DNA from: Platycnemis pennipes
Lineage: Eukaryota > Arthropoda > Insecta > Odonata > Platycnemididae
Assembly (NCBI GenBank): GCA_933228895.1
Contig: OW121857.1
Coordinates: forward strand, 682,001 to 746,000
Length of the DNA: 64,000 bases
Direction: 5' to 3'
The notes under the pieces are model-generated. The model saw only the letters and a program-made list of their open reading frames with translations, was not told the origin of the DNA and did no database searches. Position 1 is the first letter of the stretch. Each line of letters opens with the position of its first letter. A program made the translations under genes and the position numbers. Of this stretch, positions 44,391-54,644 are shown one piece after another.

Positions 44391-44633
44391 ACAAATATAA
44401 ATTCAGACAGAAGGTGAAAGAAAGAGACAGTGAACATGCAATAAACAGTGAACACAACGGTGGTGTGGAGATGGACTGATGGCCAAAAACACATGGAAAA
44501 AATTTCGCCTTGACCGGGAAATTTTTTCCATGTGTTTTCGACCATCATTTCATCTCCACACCACCGTTGTGTTCACTGTTTATTGCATGTTCACTGTCTC
44601 TTTCTTTCACCTTCTGTCTGAATTTATATTTGT
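44391..44633. repeat. 243-bp palindrome
   Basis: Two 115-bp arms (44391-44505 and 44519-44633) are reverse complements with only a few mismatches, around a 13-nt centre (cgccttgaccggg). It is flanked on both sides by TA microsatellite tracts. It would fold as one long hairpin. No coding potential. Confidence 0.9.
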
Positions 44634-44638
44634 TATTT

Positions 44639-44640
<2 letters not shown>

Positions 44641-44675
<35 letters not shown>
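44641..44675. repeat. (TA)n microsatellite
   Basis: TATAT tract immediately after the palindrome. Confidence 0.95.
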
Positions 44676-44678
<3 letters not shown>

Positions 44679-44742
44679 AAAAATTCACAGAGCAGACAGA
44701 TGAGGCGTTACAAAAAGAAAACACACAAAAGTAAACATTCTT

Positions 44743-44777
44743 GTTAAATTTTCGGAGGCATGGACCTCCTTCCTTAG
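44743..44777 (-). ncRNA. Degenerate hammerhead-like stem-loop
   Basis: On the minus strand CTAAGGA is followed by a perfect 5-bp stem GGAGG/CCTCC with loop TCCATG and then GAAA. The arrangement matches the hammerhead core seen in PLE repeats, but CTAAGGA deviates from CUGANGA, and no clear stem III or cleavage triplet is visible. Probably a decayed PLE terminus. Confidence 0.3.
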
Positions 44778-44982
44778 AAGATTAGAACGTCCCGTTGGGA
44801 CTGATAGGAATTAAGTTGAAGGGGAGTGCACATCGCAGACCCATGCGTCTCTAATTTTACCTTCATGCTCTAGCCTGCCAAGGAACACTGGTATTATTTA
44901 AGATATTTGTGTCATCTCTCGAGTACCTGTCCGTCTTTAATTTCTACAGGGGAGTTATTCTGTGTTTTCTGTTCAGATACAA

Positions 44983-45475
44983 GAGCCACGTGCAACTAGA
45001 TGGTAAGTATCGCCATAGTAATGAAGTGATGCTGGTTAGAAAGGCATTTCTCGAAATATATTCATCCGTAGTTTCTTATCACGCATGGCTTAGTGATGTA
45101 AGATCACATCCATGAACCACAGACTACTCCAACAATTTATCAAACACCTATACATTAGCTATGGTCTTTATTGTGTTCTCTTTTGGGATGCTGAGAAAAT
45201 GACATTTTAAATCTAACACAACGACAATCCACCTCTCTAATCTTATTTATCTGAGAATACCTCTCATAATACGAAGGGATTCTTAATGTATTTGTAAGGT
45301 CATCTTTCAGCTTCAAATTTATCAAAAACGTTTAGCGTGAACCTGCGTTCTGAATGCACATCATTTATATAACCTGCAACCTATATAACCTATAGTAACC
45401 TACAAATTCCCTGCAAGTAACCAGAAAATTTCCATTCTAGTTCTTCCATCAAACTCGTAACACAAAGGAAATTGG
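44983..45475 (-). mobile_element. LINE C 3' region without tail
   Basis: Carries family C text on the minus strand: gagccacgtgcaactagatgg, accacagactactcc, then coding remnants (CVTSLMEELEWK, related to SVTSLLNELKWE of family B). Stops and indels are common. Confidence 0.6.
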
Positions 45476-46189
45476 TGGTCGGCTGGCCACCATCCACCTG
45501 CTCGGCGCATCCAGTGCACGGCATCGTCCAGGGTGGCGCGCGGAGCATGCACGTAGGGTGTAGCTTAGATGGTAGTTCAGAGAGTAGGTCCGGGGGAGCA
45601 AACAACGAAGAATTGGACAAAATGCGCAGAGCAGATAAAAAAGGACAGAGTAAAACACACAAAAAGAACGAATTTGCTAAGCAAACTAAGTTAATACCAC
45701 TCTTCCATGTTATTCCTCCTTAGCGGGGTGAGGTTGACAAAAACCATCCTTCAGTTCATTAGAGCCAACTTTCCCGGAGGTCTCTCTCAGCCACTGGCTC
45801 TGGCTAATGTTTGAGTGGACGCGCGAGGATTGATTAGAGTGCAGAGACCACTTCAGCCTTGCCTTTAAAATTGTCCAGATGCCCAAAAGAACATCCTTGA
45901 GGATATTATGAAATCCACCGTTGAAATCAATCTCATGTGTCCGTCCATGACTTAGACACATTTGGATAGAGGTAGACACAAGCAATCAAACGCTAACGCT
46001 TGAATGCACTGCGAGAATAAAAAATGGTGCATTCATTGCGATCGTATAAATACGGATTTCTTTGATTAGAAGTTTCCAGGAAGAGATTCTCTATCGGTTT
46101 TGTCGCTCGTTAGCCAACTTTCCGTTTCTATAATTAAAACATCTCTCTCTCTCTCTCTCAAGTATGCTTTGCTTTCGGCACCAAATTTA
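45476..46189. other. No recognised gene
   Basis: A GC-rich patch at 45480-45600 has open frames on both strands without recognisable motifs or convincing splice sites. A (TC)n tract lies at 46141-46162. Confidence 0.35.
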
Positions 46190-46742
46190 TATCCTACCCT
46201 GCCACACACCCTCTGCCGGAGTATTATGTCGATTCACATAACACCCTTCTAAAGGAAGGCTTGTAACACGGGGTGAATTAACACCAAATACAATTTACGA
46301 ACCATGCTTAAAATCATTATTAGCTACATCTACGCAATACCCTACTAGCAACTACGAGGGTGTGTGGCAGAGAGTGAAGTACACCAAACATGCACTACTT
46401 CCCTGCAAGTAAGAAGTATAATGCTCTACCACTTCATGGAGTTAAATATAGGAGAGTCACTTGCAGCTAGGTGGTTAGAACTAGGTACTGAATTGATTAC
46501 TGATTAAAACAACATAGTTCTAAAGATATTTATCGGCATTTCCTTAGCTTGCAATTGTTAGTCATGCTAAAACATGCATCTTGCACTACGGACTACTCTA
46601 GAATTTTTTATCCACCTAACCATTCGCTATTCTGCCTATTCTCTTATGTTACGCGGGAAAAATTACATTTTAAATCTATCGGTAAGATAATCTTTCTCTC
46701 CAATCTTGTGAATCTGATCAAACCCAGCATCATACGCAGGGT
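46190..46742 (-). mobile_element. LINE C 3' end with a facing tail
   Basis: 46322-46742 is a minus-strand family C end: tail (ctacatctacgcaatacc), stem-loop (gagggtgtgtggcagag) and 3'UTR (cttgcactacggactactc, tctatcggtaagataatc). In front of it, 46190-46310 holds a plus-strand tail (ccctgccacacaccctctgcc) and another degraded minus tail. Confidence 0.65.
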
Positions 46743-47045
46743 TGGGTAATATATATATATATATTGTAACGGGACGACATACCTATAATATACAAGCCTT
46801 GGGGGGCTGCGTGTTTGAAACCGTCGCGATTATCTCGAATAGGTAACCAAGGATTCACTTGGTATGAACACAAATGGTTCGCAAATTTCGTGCCTTGAAA
46901 TCGCTGATTGCAACCTCATTCTTTGTTTACGCTTGTGTTATATATGAACTGGGGGCTCTTTAGTTGTAATAGGTGAGACAAACTCTAGTAAAAACAATTA
47001 ATGATGTTGTAAAGAGCGATTCAGACACTCTAAATAATAATGCAC

Positions 47046-47080
47046 TACACCAGTTTCAACACCTCGATCGTCATCATCAG
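47046..47080 (-). ncRNA. Hammerhead ribozyme-like motif
   Basis: The minus strand reads CTGATGA (47080-47074), a spacer with a possible 3-bp stem II, GAAA, then C-TGGT-G-T-A, a one-nucleotide-pair stem III with a tetraloop and GUA as the cleavage triplet. The core is canonical, but the flanking strands show no convincing stem I, so it is probably decayed. No PLE coding sequence is recognised beside it. Confidence 0.4.
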
Positions 47081-47145
47081 CCTCTGGTGATCTATTCTAG
47101 TCTGGACATCCTGTTCCCCACGCAACGCCTGATACAGTCGAATTT

Positions 47146-47645
47146 ATTCTGTACCATCGCTTGTCAATTTACTTGCTATGTGTTAATTACTTTGCGCTTG
47201 AGCTCAAGAAGTGCTTTCCTTTGAATCTTCTCTTTCTAGTCCTTTGCTTTATTCCTCTTACATACCGTGGTAATTAGCCCTACCAGATAAGTGAACCCTC
47301 TTGTGTGGTTTAGAATATTTTTACGTCCAGATTATATTTAGAATGCACTATTTTATAATTATTCATTTCAGTATCTGTAACTAGTTTTATATGCGGTGGT
47401 GTTACTAGTTGGTGTAAAGAATACGACGTAAATGTACTCAACAGTGATTAGCATGGTTTCTTACCTTGCGTTATCCAAATAGGTACTACTTTTACTCTAG
47501 TCTATTGATGGAAGATAAAAGTCCCCATCCACTATTATTGCCCCCTTTCCGAGAAAGCAGTGTACCTACTACCTCTGACTCTTGTTCCACCAATGTTTTG
47601 GCGTCGGTGTTCGGTGGTCCACAATATGCACCTACGGGTACTTCT
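47146..47645 (-). pseudogene. LINE endonuclease/linker fragment (A- or C-like)
   Basis: The plus-strand text (gtgttaattactttgcgctt, gctcaagaagtgctttcc, tcctttgctttattcct, agcactatttta-like blocks) tracks the minus-strand LINE A region at 40640-40900 that encodes the linker after the endonuclease. It is heavily diverged and has no open frame. Confidence 0.5.
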
Positions 47646-47659
47646 TTGTGATATTACCT

Positions 47660-48805
47660 ATAACGGATCACCTGTAGTAAGGGTACAAGAGAAGCAATAT
47701 TGGCCCTTAGGCTGCTCACATAGAAGAGGAGGAAAAAAACCGACATCCATTGCATTTCTGTATTTAGAGAAGGCTTTGGCAACGTGAATTGGAATTCAAT
47801 GCTGGAATTCTGAAAGGAATTGGAGTGTCTTAAAACGAACGAAGAACTATCCACAGTTTGTATGATAACCATGTAGCTGTGATTAAATCTAGATCCAGCC
47901 GTGATGAAGCAATAATAAGGAAAGCAGTAAGACAAGGCTGTGTACTGTCTCCCGTAATTTTCAATGTTTAAATCGAGAGAGCCATCAACGAAATCAAGGA
48001 AAAGTCTTCTGGAGTGCACATCCACGGAGAAAAAATAGTATGCTGCGATTATCTGATGACATAGCACTCGTAGCGGAGACAGAGAGGGATCTGAATAGTA
48101 TTCCAATAACCATGCATTGTACAATGGCCATATATCAGCTAAAGATCAATAAGAAGAAGACTAAGATATTGGTGTGCAGCAAGAGAGAAGAAGCCAAAAC
48201 CGATGTCAAACTAGGAAAACAAAAACTGGATGAGGTGAAACAATTCTGTTACCTGGGAAACCAAGGTACCACCGATGAGCGAATCAAGAAAGAAATAGTG
48301 AGTAGAATAGCCCAGGCAAAGACGGCATTCTATCAAAAGAAGAATCTCCTTACAGCTTGAAATACAAGCGTAGATGTAAGGAAACAGTTCATCAGAAGTT
48401 ACATCTGGAGCGTGTTTCTTTACGGCAGTGAGACATGGACGATGAGAGCAGCGGAGAAGAAAAGGGTAGAAGCATTCGAAATGTGGTGCTATCGAAGAAT
48501 GATGAAGATAAAATGGATCGACCGAGTGACAAACGAAGATGTCTTAAGAAGAGTGGGAGAGAAGAGATGTGAGCTGAAAACCTTAGAAAGAAGGCTGGAC
48601 AGCCTAATCGGCCCTATCTTAAGACACGAAGGCCTGAAGGAGACACCGTCGAGGGAACGGGAAGATTGGAAAAGGAAGGCCTCGTATGAGTTGCATGGAG
48701 CACGTTGTGTAGGATGTAAAAGAAAGGAATTACGTCAATGTGAAGAGGTTGGCCGATAGAAGAATCTCGAGTCAAAACAATCTCAGGATCGGTGACGGAC
48801 GATGG
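47660..48805 (+). pseudogene. RTE-clade LINE reverse transcriptase, 3' half
   Basis: Plus-strand frames carry FGNVNWNSMLE (motif A context, degraded), QGCVLSPVIFNV (motif B context) with a stop, RLSDDIALVAETERDL (motif C, SDD for ADD), KKTKILVCSKRE, KQFCYLGNQGTTDERIKKEI and FLYGSETWTMRAAEKKRVEA, then FEMWCYRRMMKIKWIDRVT and the RTE carboxy-terminal tail to about 48790. At least three stops or frameshifts are present (for example about 47970 and 48357). The endonuclease is missing. Confidence 0.85.
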
Positions 48806-48984
48806 TGACGTCATTCATTTTTTAAATTTTCGTTTCATAATTGGCAGTATCTAATATTAGCCATATTAAGAAATTAATGGAACCTTTTTATGCATGACTA
48901 AGAATAATCATGTGTTATCAGTGCTATAGTATTGTTCTTTAAATATCCTTCGCCAACTTAAAAGTTTTTTGAGAGTCAAGAGAA

Positions 48985-49420
48985 ATGAATGATGCCATCA
49001 TCATCATCGTCCGTCACCAATCCTGAGTTTGTTTTTACGCAGTTCTCGGCTCAGTTCGCCCATAGGAGCTATATATCTCACGTATTTCTTCTCTTTCACA
49101 TCCTTCATCACTTGTTCCTCATACGAGGCGTTCCTTTGCCATTATTCCCATCCACCTTTCCCCCGACGATTGTCTTCATCAGGCCATCGTGTCTCAAGAT
49201 ATGGCCGATTAAGTTGATGTCCCATGACTGTCTTATGTCTCATGATGTGGCTTATTAAGTTGTCCCGTCTCCTTCTAAGGATGAGTCTTCTCTTTTCTCC
49301 CACTCTTCTTAGGGCTTCCTAGTCACTCGGTTGATCCATTTTCTCTTCATCATTCTTCTGTAGCACCACATGCTTCCACCCTTTCTTCTCCGCTGCCTCA
49401 TGCCTCAATCACATAAAGAA
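48985..49420 (-). mobile_element. RTE LINE 3' end, inverted to the previous copy
   Basis: A (TCA)n tract (atcatcatcatcgtccg, about 48998) followed by the reverse complement of the RTE carboxy-terminal coding part: cctcatacgaggc, cttcatcaggccatcgtgtc, tcaagatatggccgattaag and cactcggttgatccat. It faces the 47660-48805 copy tail to tail. An internal partial duplication (gtctcaagatatgg... gtctcatgatgtgg) is present at 49190-49255. Confidence 0.75.
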
Positions 49421-49557
49421 GCACGCTCCTGCTGCAAAATGATTCGAATGCGAGGAAATTAATCTCGTATGAAAATTGTGGATCAAATTGCGAAGTTTTT
49501 TTAAGTGGTAAATTTATGCCATTCTAATTCTTGGTTGAACCTTTCGCGGGTCATTAT

Positions 49558-50024
49558 GGATCTATGTATATATTTGTTTTTTTGGGTGTACCGTAGGCGT
49601 ACTATTGCCAGGTGTGATACCTGACGTTTCGTGGCCGTTGCTGGTCACTTTATCAAAGGGAATGTCGAGTTCGTGTAGTTTATATATAGGGGTTTCATGG
49701 TGGTTCCGCGAAGGTGGACTCGGCTGATCCGCGAAGCTTTGGAAATAAGAAAATGCCAGAAAAATTACAATAGGGACTGTGGCCTCCAAATATCAGCCAC
49801 ACGTGGGACCCTGCTTTGAACCTTAATAAAAATGCAATGACAAGTACTCCTTCCACTCCTCCCCTTCCCATCCTTTTCCCTCCATGAAACCCATAAACTC
49901 CTCTCCAACTCGACAGATACCTCATTGCCTTTGATAAAGTCACTAGCAACGGCCACGAAACGTCAGGTATCACACCTGGTAATAGGATGCCTATGGTACA
50001 CCCAAAAAACAAATATATACATCC
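49558..50024. repeat. Inverted-repeat pair with degenerate hammerhead-like motifs
   Basis: Arms of about 100 bp (49564-49658 and 49927-50022) are reverse complements with roughly 10 differences. Each arm holds, in the orientation of the right arm, TTGATAAAG, a GTSAC...GGCCAC stem and CGAAACGTC. The last part equals the conserved GAAA plus ACGUC of PLE hammerheads; the first deviates from CUGAUGA. The 270 bp between contain no ORF. It is probably a PLE reduced to its terminal repeats. Confidence 0.6.
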
Positions 50025-50734
50025 TTATGCCATTCTATTTCAACGTTATTTTACAAAATTTTCCTATTCGGCTCTATATAATACACATGTCTAAAATTAA
50101 TCTTGGCTAGTCTTTTATAAATCTCTCTCCTTTTTGGCCCTACTATTCATGATTACATATGAGTAATTTACTCTTATGCAATTTATCTTGATTTATCTAC
50201 CTGCTGTGCTACGCGTTATCTGCGTTTATTTATCTTATACTTGGATGTCATTGATCCATGAATTTCCCAGCCTTTTTTCACTCAAGTCTGTCTTTTGTTC
50301 AAATAATGAAACATTTAGTGTCACTGTGGTTGATTCGTGTGAAAATGATTAGTCAGTCGCATACATTAATGGCCTAATCAATTTTTGAGATGGGCTAATT
50401 AATATATGCCTCACTCAACATACATCTCCATGCGTGATACCAATACGATTGGTGCACACAGGCATCTTACGTGTCAATGGAGAAGTGGTCAATGTCTCTA
50501 AGTTTATATTGAATTGTATCCACAGAATCTAAGCATAGAGCTGACTTGCATGTCAGCGAGTGGCTAGGAGAAGATATAATTTACGTACCTATGTAAATCG
50601 ATAGAAGGGTAGTTGCCCACTTCATTATCTTAGCATAAAAGCTATGATACCAATGGTCAATCGTAATAATGTAGTAGATGCAAAGGGACGCCATGATCAT
50701 TATGCACCACTCTATTAGAATAATTAAAACGAGA
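50025..50734. other. No recognised feature
   Basis: AT-rich. No terminal repeats, ORFs or motifs recognised. Confidence 0.4.
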
Positions 50735-51010
50735 ATTACTATCAGACCATCGGTTGAAATATAGACTTAATCTCTTCAGGACAATATTTTTTGTGATTCC
50801 TAAAAAACTTACAATGGTAGACTGGAGCATGAACATAAAATGAGGGAAATCGATTGCCGAACCGACAGCTTTAAAATATCCTTTTGCCTCGCACTATTAG
50901 GGATAATGAAGAGTGGTGTAGTACAATCCCTAATAGTGCATATATGTATAAGTTGCCTATGGATAAACTAAGTAGTTGCATGTAGGTGTAAGGACTTTAA
51001 GCTGACCCAA
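50735..51010 (+). mobile_element. Decayed LINE B-like carboxy terminus
   Basis: Contains cggttgaaatatagacttaa, ggtagactggagcatgaaca and gggaaatcgattgccgaacc, parallel to the last part of the family B ORF and its 3'UTR (taaggactttaagctgaccc). Indels break the frame, and a 20-bp segment around the FPRTIRD region is repeated in inverse near 50900-50940. Confidence 0.7.
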
Positions 51011-51587
51011 CGTGTAGATATGCTCTGCTCTTGAAATCTTTTTAAATGGTTATGTTTCGGATAGGATAGAGCTCCTTTCCTTTTTAAGCTTGATATGGCT
51101 TATCTGGACAAGTTTAATGCTTTATCGGAGAAGTGTCCGATTTCTTTTTTTTACGCTACGGAAGATTTATGCTAGATTTCTTGTGTGATCTAGCCATACG
51201 TGTTTTTAATTACTTTTTCCTCGATAACGTATTTAATTCCCCACTACTTGACCATATTCTATATTCTAAAAATGCGTACTTTGCATGAATTTCATATCCG
51301 TATGAAGAATGGGTCACAGGCTTACAGGAGGAGGCGAAGAATATGGCTCATTGAGTAAAATGGAGAGTAAAGAGCAAGGATGAAATTTATAATCACGAAC
51401 AATTTTTACTCTTTTATTTTTACTCGACAAGGAAATAAGCAATATTTCTAATAATCCAATCTTTACCTTTAAGTTTCAGTTTAACAATCACTAAAAGTGC
51501 CACAGTCTATTTCATGTTTGGCAAAGTTCGATCTTAAATCAGCATATAGTCTTGAATTCATGTGATGGTATAGTATTCGTAAAGTGA
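51011..51587. other. No recognised feature
   Basis: AT-rich flank; no motif recognised. Confidence 0.4.
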
Positions 51588-51790
51588 ATGTTACCTGACG
51601 CCTGTAGTGAAATGAGTGTCGCTGTACCGACCACTGTGGTCTCCACCTTCACTCATAAGAATAAGAGCTGCTGCCCTCTCCTCCTCCGGGTGAAGGGAAG
51701 CTTAATTGTTGGCGGCCTCCCGTCGCCAACTCACGGCATCTTCACAAGTTTCTGCATCATTTAAAGGCCCATCGTACCCTGCAACAGACC
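51588..51790 (-). mobile_element. RTE 5'-region fragment
   Basis: About 200 bp highly similar, same orientation, to 32600-32800 (tgttacctgacgcctgtagtg, actgtggtctccaccttcac, ggcggcctcccgtcgcc), which lies just 5' of an RTE endonuclease on the minus strand. No endonuclease follows here. Confidence 0.7.
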
Positions 51791-51960
51791 GAAATCCTCC
51801 GAACTATCGATCAAAACAATGAGTTACTGTATTGCTTTGCCTTCGTCCGATAAAGCATGATGAATGCATGAAATATATGGTATCAAAATTTTTTATCAAT
51901 TCAAACCTGAAAAGCATACTTCTATGCACTATTTATTAAACTATAGACACGTAACTGGAA

Positions 51961-52664
51961 ATGGGAGCGATTGATGTCGTTTCTGGCTCTGATGTTTCGC
52001 CGCGTTCCAGACTCATCGGCGAAGAAGCTGTTGAAAGAATTCTGGAAGTGCTTGGTGAATATCAGTTAGTGGAGATACATGGCTGGCGAGACTCACGAGA
52101 GTGATGGAAACCGTTAATTCTTTGGATAGTGAGTTGCAGCTGGAGTTAGTACAAGTCCCGATCCATCGCCGTCGGAGGGAAGTAATTATGAGCCCAGCCC
52201 GAAAGCTGCAAAGTAACAGAAAGTGCCCCTCAGCGTTATTAATTAAGTCGGTAAATCTTGCAAAAGAACACCCAAATTGGAGTCTTTCCACCCTGCAGCA
52301 TCAAGGTTCGGTTTTTTTTAAACGTAAAGCGATCCTTCCTATGTGGCAAAAAGACATAGAACGGGGTGGCACAAGGCGCGATAAGCTGCAGATGACAAAT
52401 GAATGGGTACATGATCGCTTCATTGAATCCAGGAAAAGGAATGAATCAGTGACGACCAGGACCTTACAGGAGTGGGCCCTGTTGGCAGCGGTTCAGTCGC
52501 CAGAATTTGAATTCTCGGCAAGTGCAGCATGGGTCAAATCTTTTAAAAAGAGGTTCCGCATAGTGGAGCGTAAAATTACGAAGTATGCTTCCTCGAGCGA
52601 GCAGGTTTCATTGGAAGACATAATGAAAACAGCAGAATTATTCCAAGAAAATGCACAAAATTAA
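51961..52664 (+). pseudogene. Pogo/CENP-B-like transposase, DNA-binding half
   Basis: A short frame at 51961-52102 (MGAIDVVSGSDVSPRSRLIG, ERILEVLGEYQLVEIHGWRD) is followed by a 187-residue frame. That frame contains ELVQVPIHRRRREVIMSPAR, a first helix-turn-helix-like part (LIKSVNLAKEHPNWSLSTLQ) and a CENP-B/Tc5-type second helical domain (TTRTLQEWALLAAVQSPEFE, FSASAAWVKSFKKRFRIVER). The frames are joined by a lesion near 52100. This is the amino-terminal DNA-binding part of a pogo-superfamily transposase, and the DDE part follows on the same strand. Confidence 0.75.
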
Positions 52665-53602
52665 ATTTCACAGTACGACAGTGATTCGTGATCAATACCG
52701 ATCAGATGGGTTGTCCTTACCGGGTGGATATGAGAAGATCACTTTCACGAAAGGGGGAGAAAATAGTGCAGTCGGGAGCATGAGCAAATTGACGAATTCG
52801 TATGTACAAGGCGCAATATGCAAAAACTGAGTCTGGAAAGATTCTTCCGAACGTGTTTTTATGTATGCAGGAACCGGGGGGTGACTTTGGTCCACGGGTG
52901 AATGAAAAAGTAAAAAATCTGGAACTTGAATATGCCAAAGTGGTTATTAAATGTTCAAGATCTGGAAAATTAAGCACTGATTTGTATTTTCATTTTCTTG
53001 AAAATGAGTTGCAACCCTATGTGAATAAAAAAGAATTTCTGCTGATTGTTGATTCTTGAGGGGGTCATACAAATAGTGCCATTTATGACGAGATATTTCA
53101 ATATGGTATTGGTGATCCAGCATACACTTTGAAAATCATACCACCAATATGCACATCTGTGTGCCAACCCGGCGATGTTTATTCTTACAGACAGGTAAAG
53201 CAGTTCATCTCACGACTACAGAATAGCACATTCTTGCTTCAAGAAAAAAGAGAGATTGCTTCTCGTGTGGATAATATTAAAATACATGCAATAGTGCATA
53301 ACCAATTGTCTTCACCACCCTACCACGACATAATAAAATACGCATGGTATGCATCAAAATTATTCTCTAATCGGAATGTGTTTAAGAATGTTCGCGAAGT
53401 TTGTTTCCCACAAGATCACCGAAAACACAGTTGCAAATGTACGGGCTTAAGCTTTATAAAATGTGCATGGTGCAGAGACTTACCATGTTTTAAGTGTTTT
53501 TATGATATGAGTATCATCCAAAATTGTGCCGTGCATTCATATCAGTACATAGCAATTGAAATTAATGTACCTCATATACACAAGATATTCTTGTGTATAT
53601 GA
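52665..53602 (+). pseudogene. Pogo-like transposase, DDE half
   Basis: Frames at 52665-53602 give MYKAQYAKTESGKILPNVFL, then FLLIVDS, an in-frame TGA at 53057-53059 where the family has Trp, GGHTN, then IPPICTSVCQPGDVYSYRQV followed by KQFISRLQN. The VDSWGGH-type strand and the PP-CT---QP-D-- block are the second and third parts of the DDE_1 (pogo/Tigger/jerky) catalytic domain. Beyond lies a Cys-rich end (CKCTGLSFIKCAWCRDLPCF then KCF). Apart from the TGA the second half is a continuous frame. An upstream frameshift near 52665-52800 separates the halves. Confidence 0.78.
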
Positions 53603-53609
53603 GGTACAT
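53565..53609. repeat. 45-bp perfect palindrome at the end of the transposase
   Basis: Arms of 21 bp (ATGTACCTCATATACACAAGA and its exact complement) around TAT. The stop codon of the transposase frame lies inside it. It might be a terminal fold-back or a remnant of the terminal inverted repeat. Confidence 0.9.
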
Positions 53610-53912
53610 CTTCAACTAAAAGATATTCTAAAGAAAATAAAATATATTGACCTTTATCAAGTATAATTGTAAGAGTAAGATGTATTATAGGAGGGAGAGG
53701 ATTTAGGGAGTTTGCGTAAAAAACTATGGAAATGATTTTGTTCGATAGGCAGGAAATCGTTACCAGTTTTCGGCAATCCTATCCGTCACGTAGCATGAAC
53801 TTTTTCTTACCCTACTGTGCAATAAAATGCCCCCTTTCCAATCTATTCCCATTCGCCCCTTCCTCCCAGTCTGAAGCACCTTTGTGTGCGGGCACAAACT
53901 TGAACACCAACC
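53610..53912. other. No recognised feature
   Basis: Spacer between the pogo relic and the BEL element. The 5 bp before the LTR are CAACC. Confidence 0.4.
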
Positions 53913-54279
53913 TGTAGGCACACGTGGTCCGTTGGACCGTGACGTGCGACAAACGCAACAGAAAGAGGTTCAATAAAATAAAATGGGATAAAGAAAGTCA
54001 TGAATGGGAGATGGAAAGGGGAAATGAGGATAGGCGCTTACCGGAGGATGAAATACGGCAGCTCCGAAAATGTAGGAGACGAAAAACTCTCAAAAGCCCT
54101 CTCTTCATCGAAGCACTGTGTTTCCTCGACCAGCATAGGAAGACGACTCCCGATGCGCCGGGTTTTTCTCCCCCTCCTCCTTCTCACGAACTCACCTCAC
54201 CAGCGCCAAAGGGAAGGCAAGGGAAGTTGGGAAAGGGAACCCAAACAAAGAAGACACGTAATGCGCTTACGTGCGAACA
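53913..54279 (-). repeat. BEL 3' LTR
   Basis: 367 bp, identical to 60280-60646 except at three positions (within ATGGGATAAAG, GATGGAAAGG and CACGTAATG). On the minus strand it begins TGTTCGCACG and ends CCTACA. It contains CGGTAAGCG, a possible splice donor in the sense orientation. Confidence 0.95.
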
Positions 54280-54291
54280 TCCCGCCCCCCC
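54280..54291 (-). other. BEL polypurine tract
   Basis: The minus strand reads GGGGGGGCGGGA directly before the 3' LTR, the expected plus-strand primer site. Confidence 0.8.
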
Positions 54292-54644
54292 GTGAATTTC
54301 CCAGAAATTAACTATTACTTAACCAAGCAGTAGGTGAAGAGGCGAAACGCACGAGAGAAATGGCGAGATATGGTGAAAGTATACAAATATTCTACGGGAA
54401 AAACTAAAATAGACATTCTTGCCGATTGGGACGCTCTCGCAAAGAAATAGACCCTAAACAAGTGAGGTGAAGGAACTAAAGCTACTTTTCACTCTCAGAG
54501 GCCCATCAGAGAGACTTAAAGGGGAATATGGGTCGGGCCATGGAAGGGTGATTAATGCGAAGAAAGGAAAAAGGTTCTAACTCTAAACCAAACAACGAGA
54601 GCGGCTCGCCCGGCTAAATATAAATTTGAAGAAGAAAAAATAAC

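Noticed and set aside
45390..45662. GC-rich host exon near 45.5 kb
   Set aside because: Open frames on both strands, part of the minus frame derives from LINE C, and no convincing splice sites bound it.
53924..54311. Open frames of 103-123 codons, present twice (also 60291-60681)
   Set aside because: They lie inside the two LTRs of the BEL element and on the strand opposite to its genes. Their duplication reflects the LTR repeat, not a gene family.
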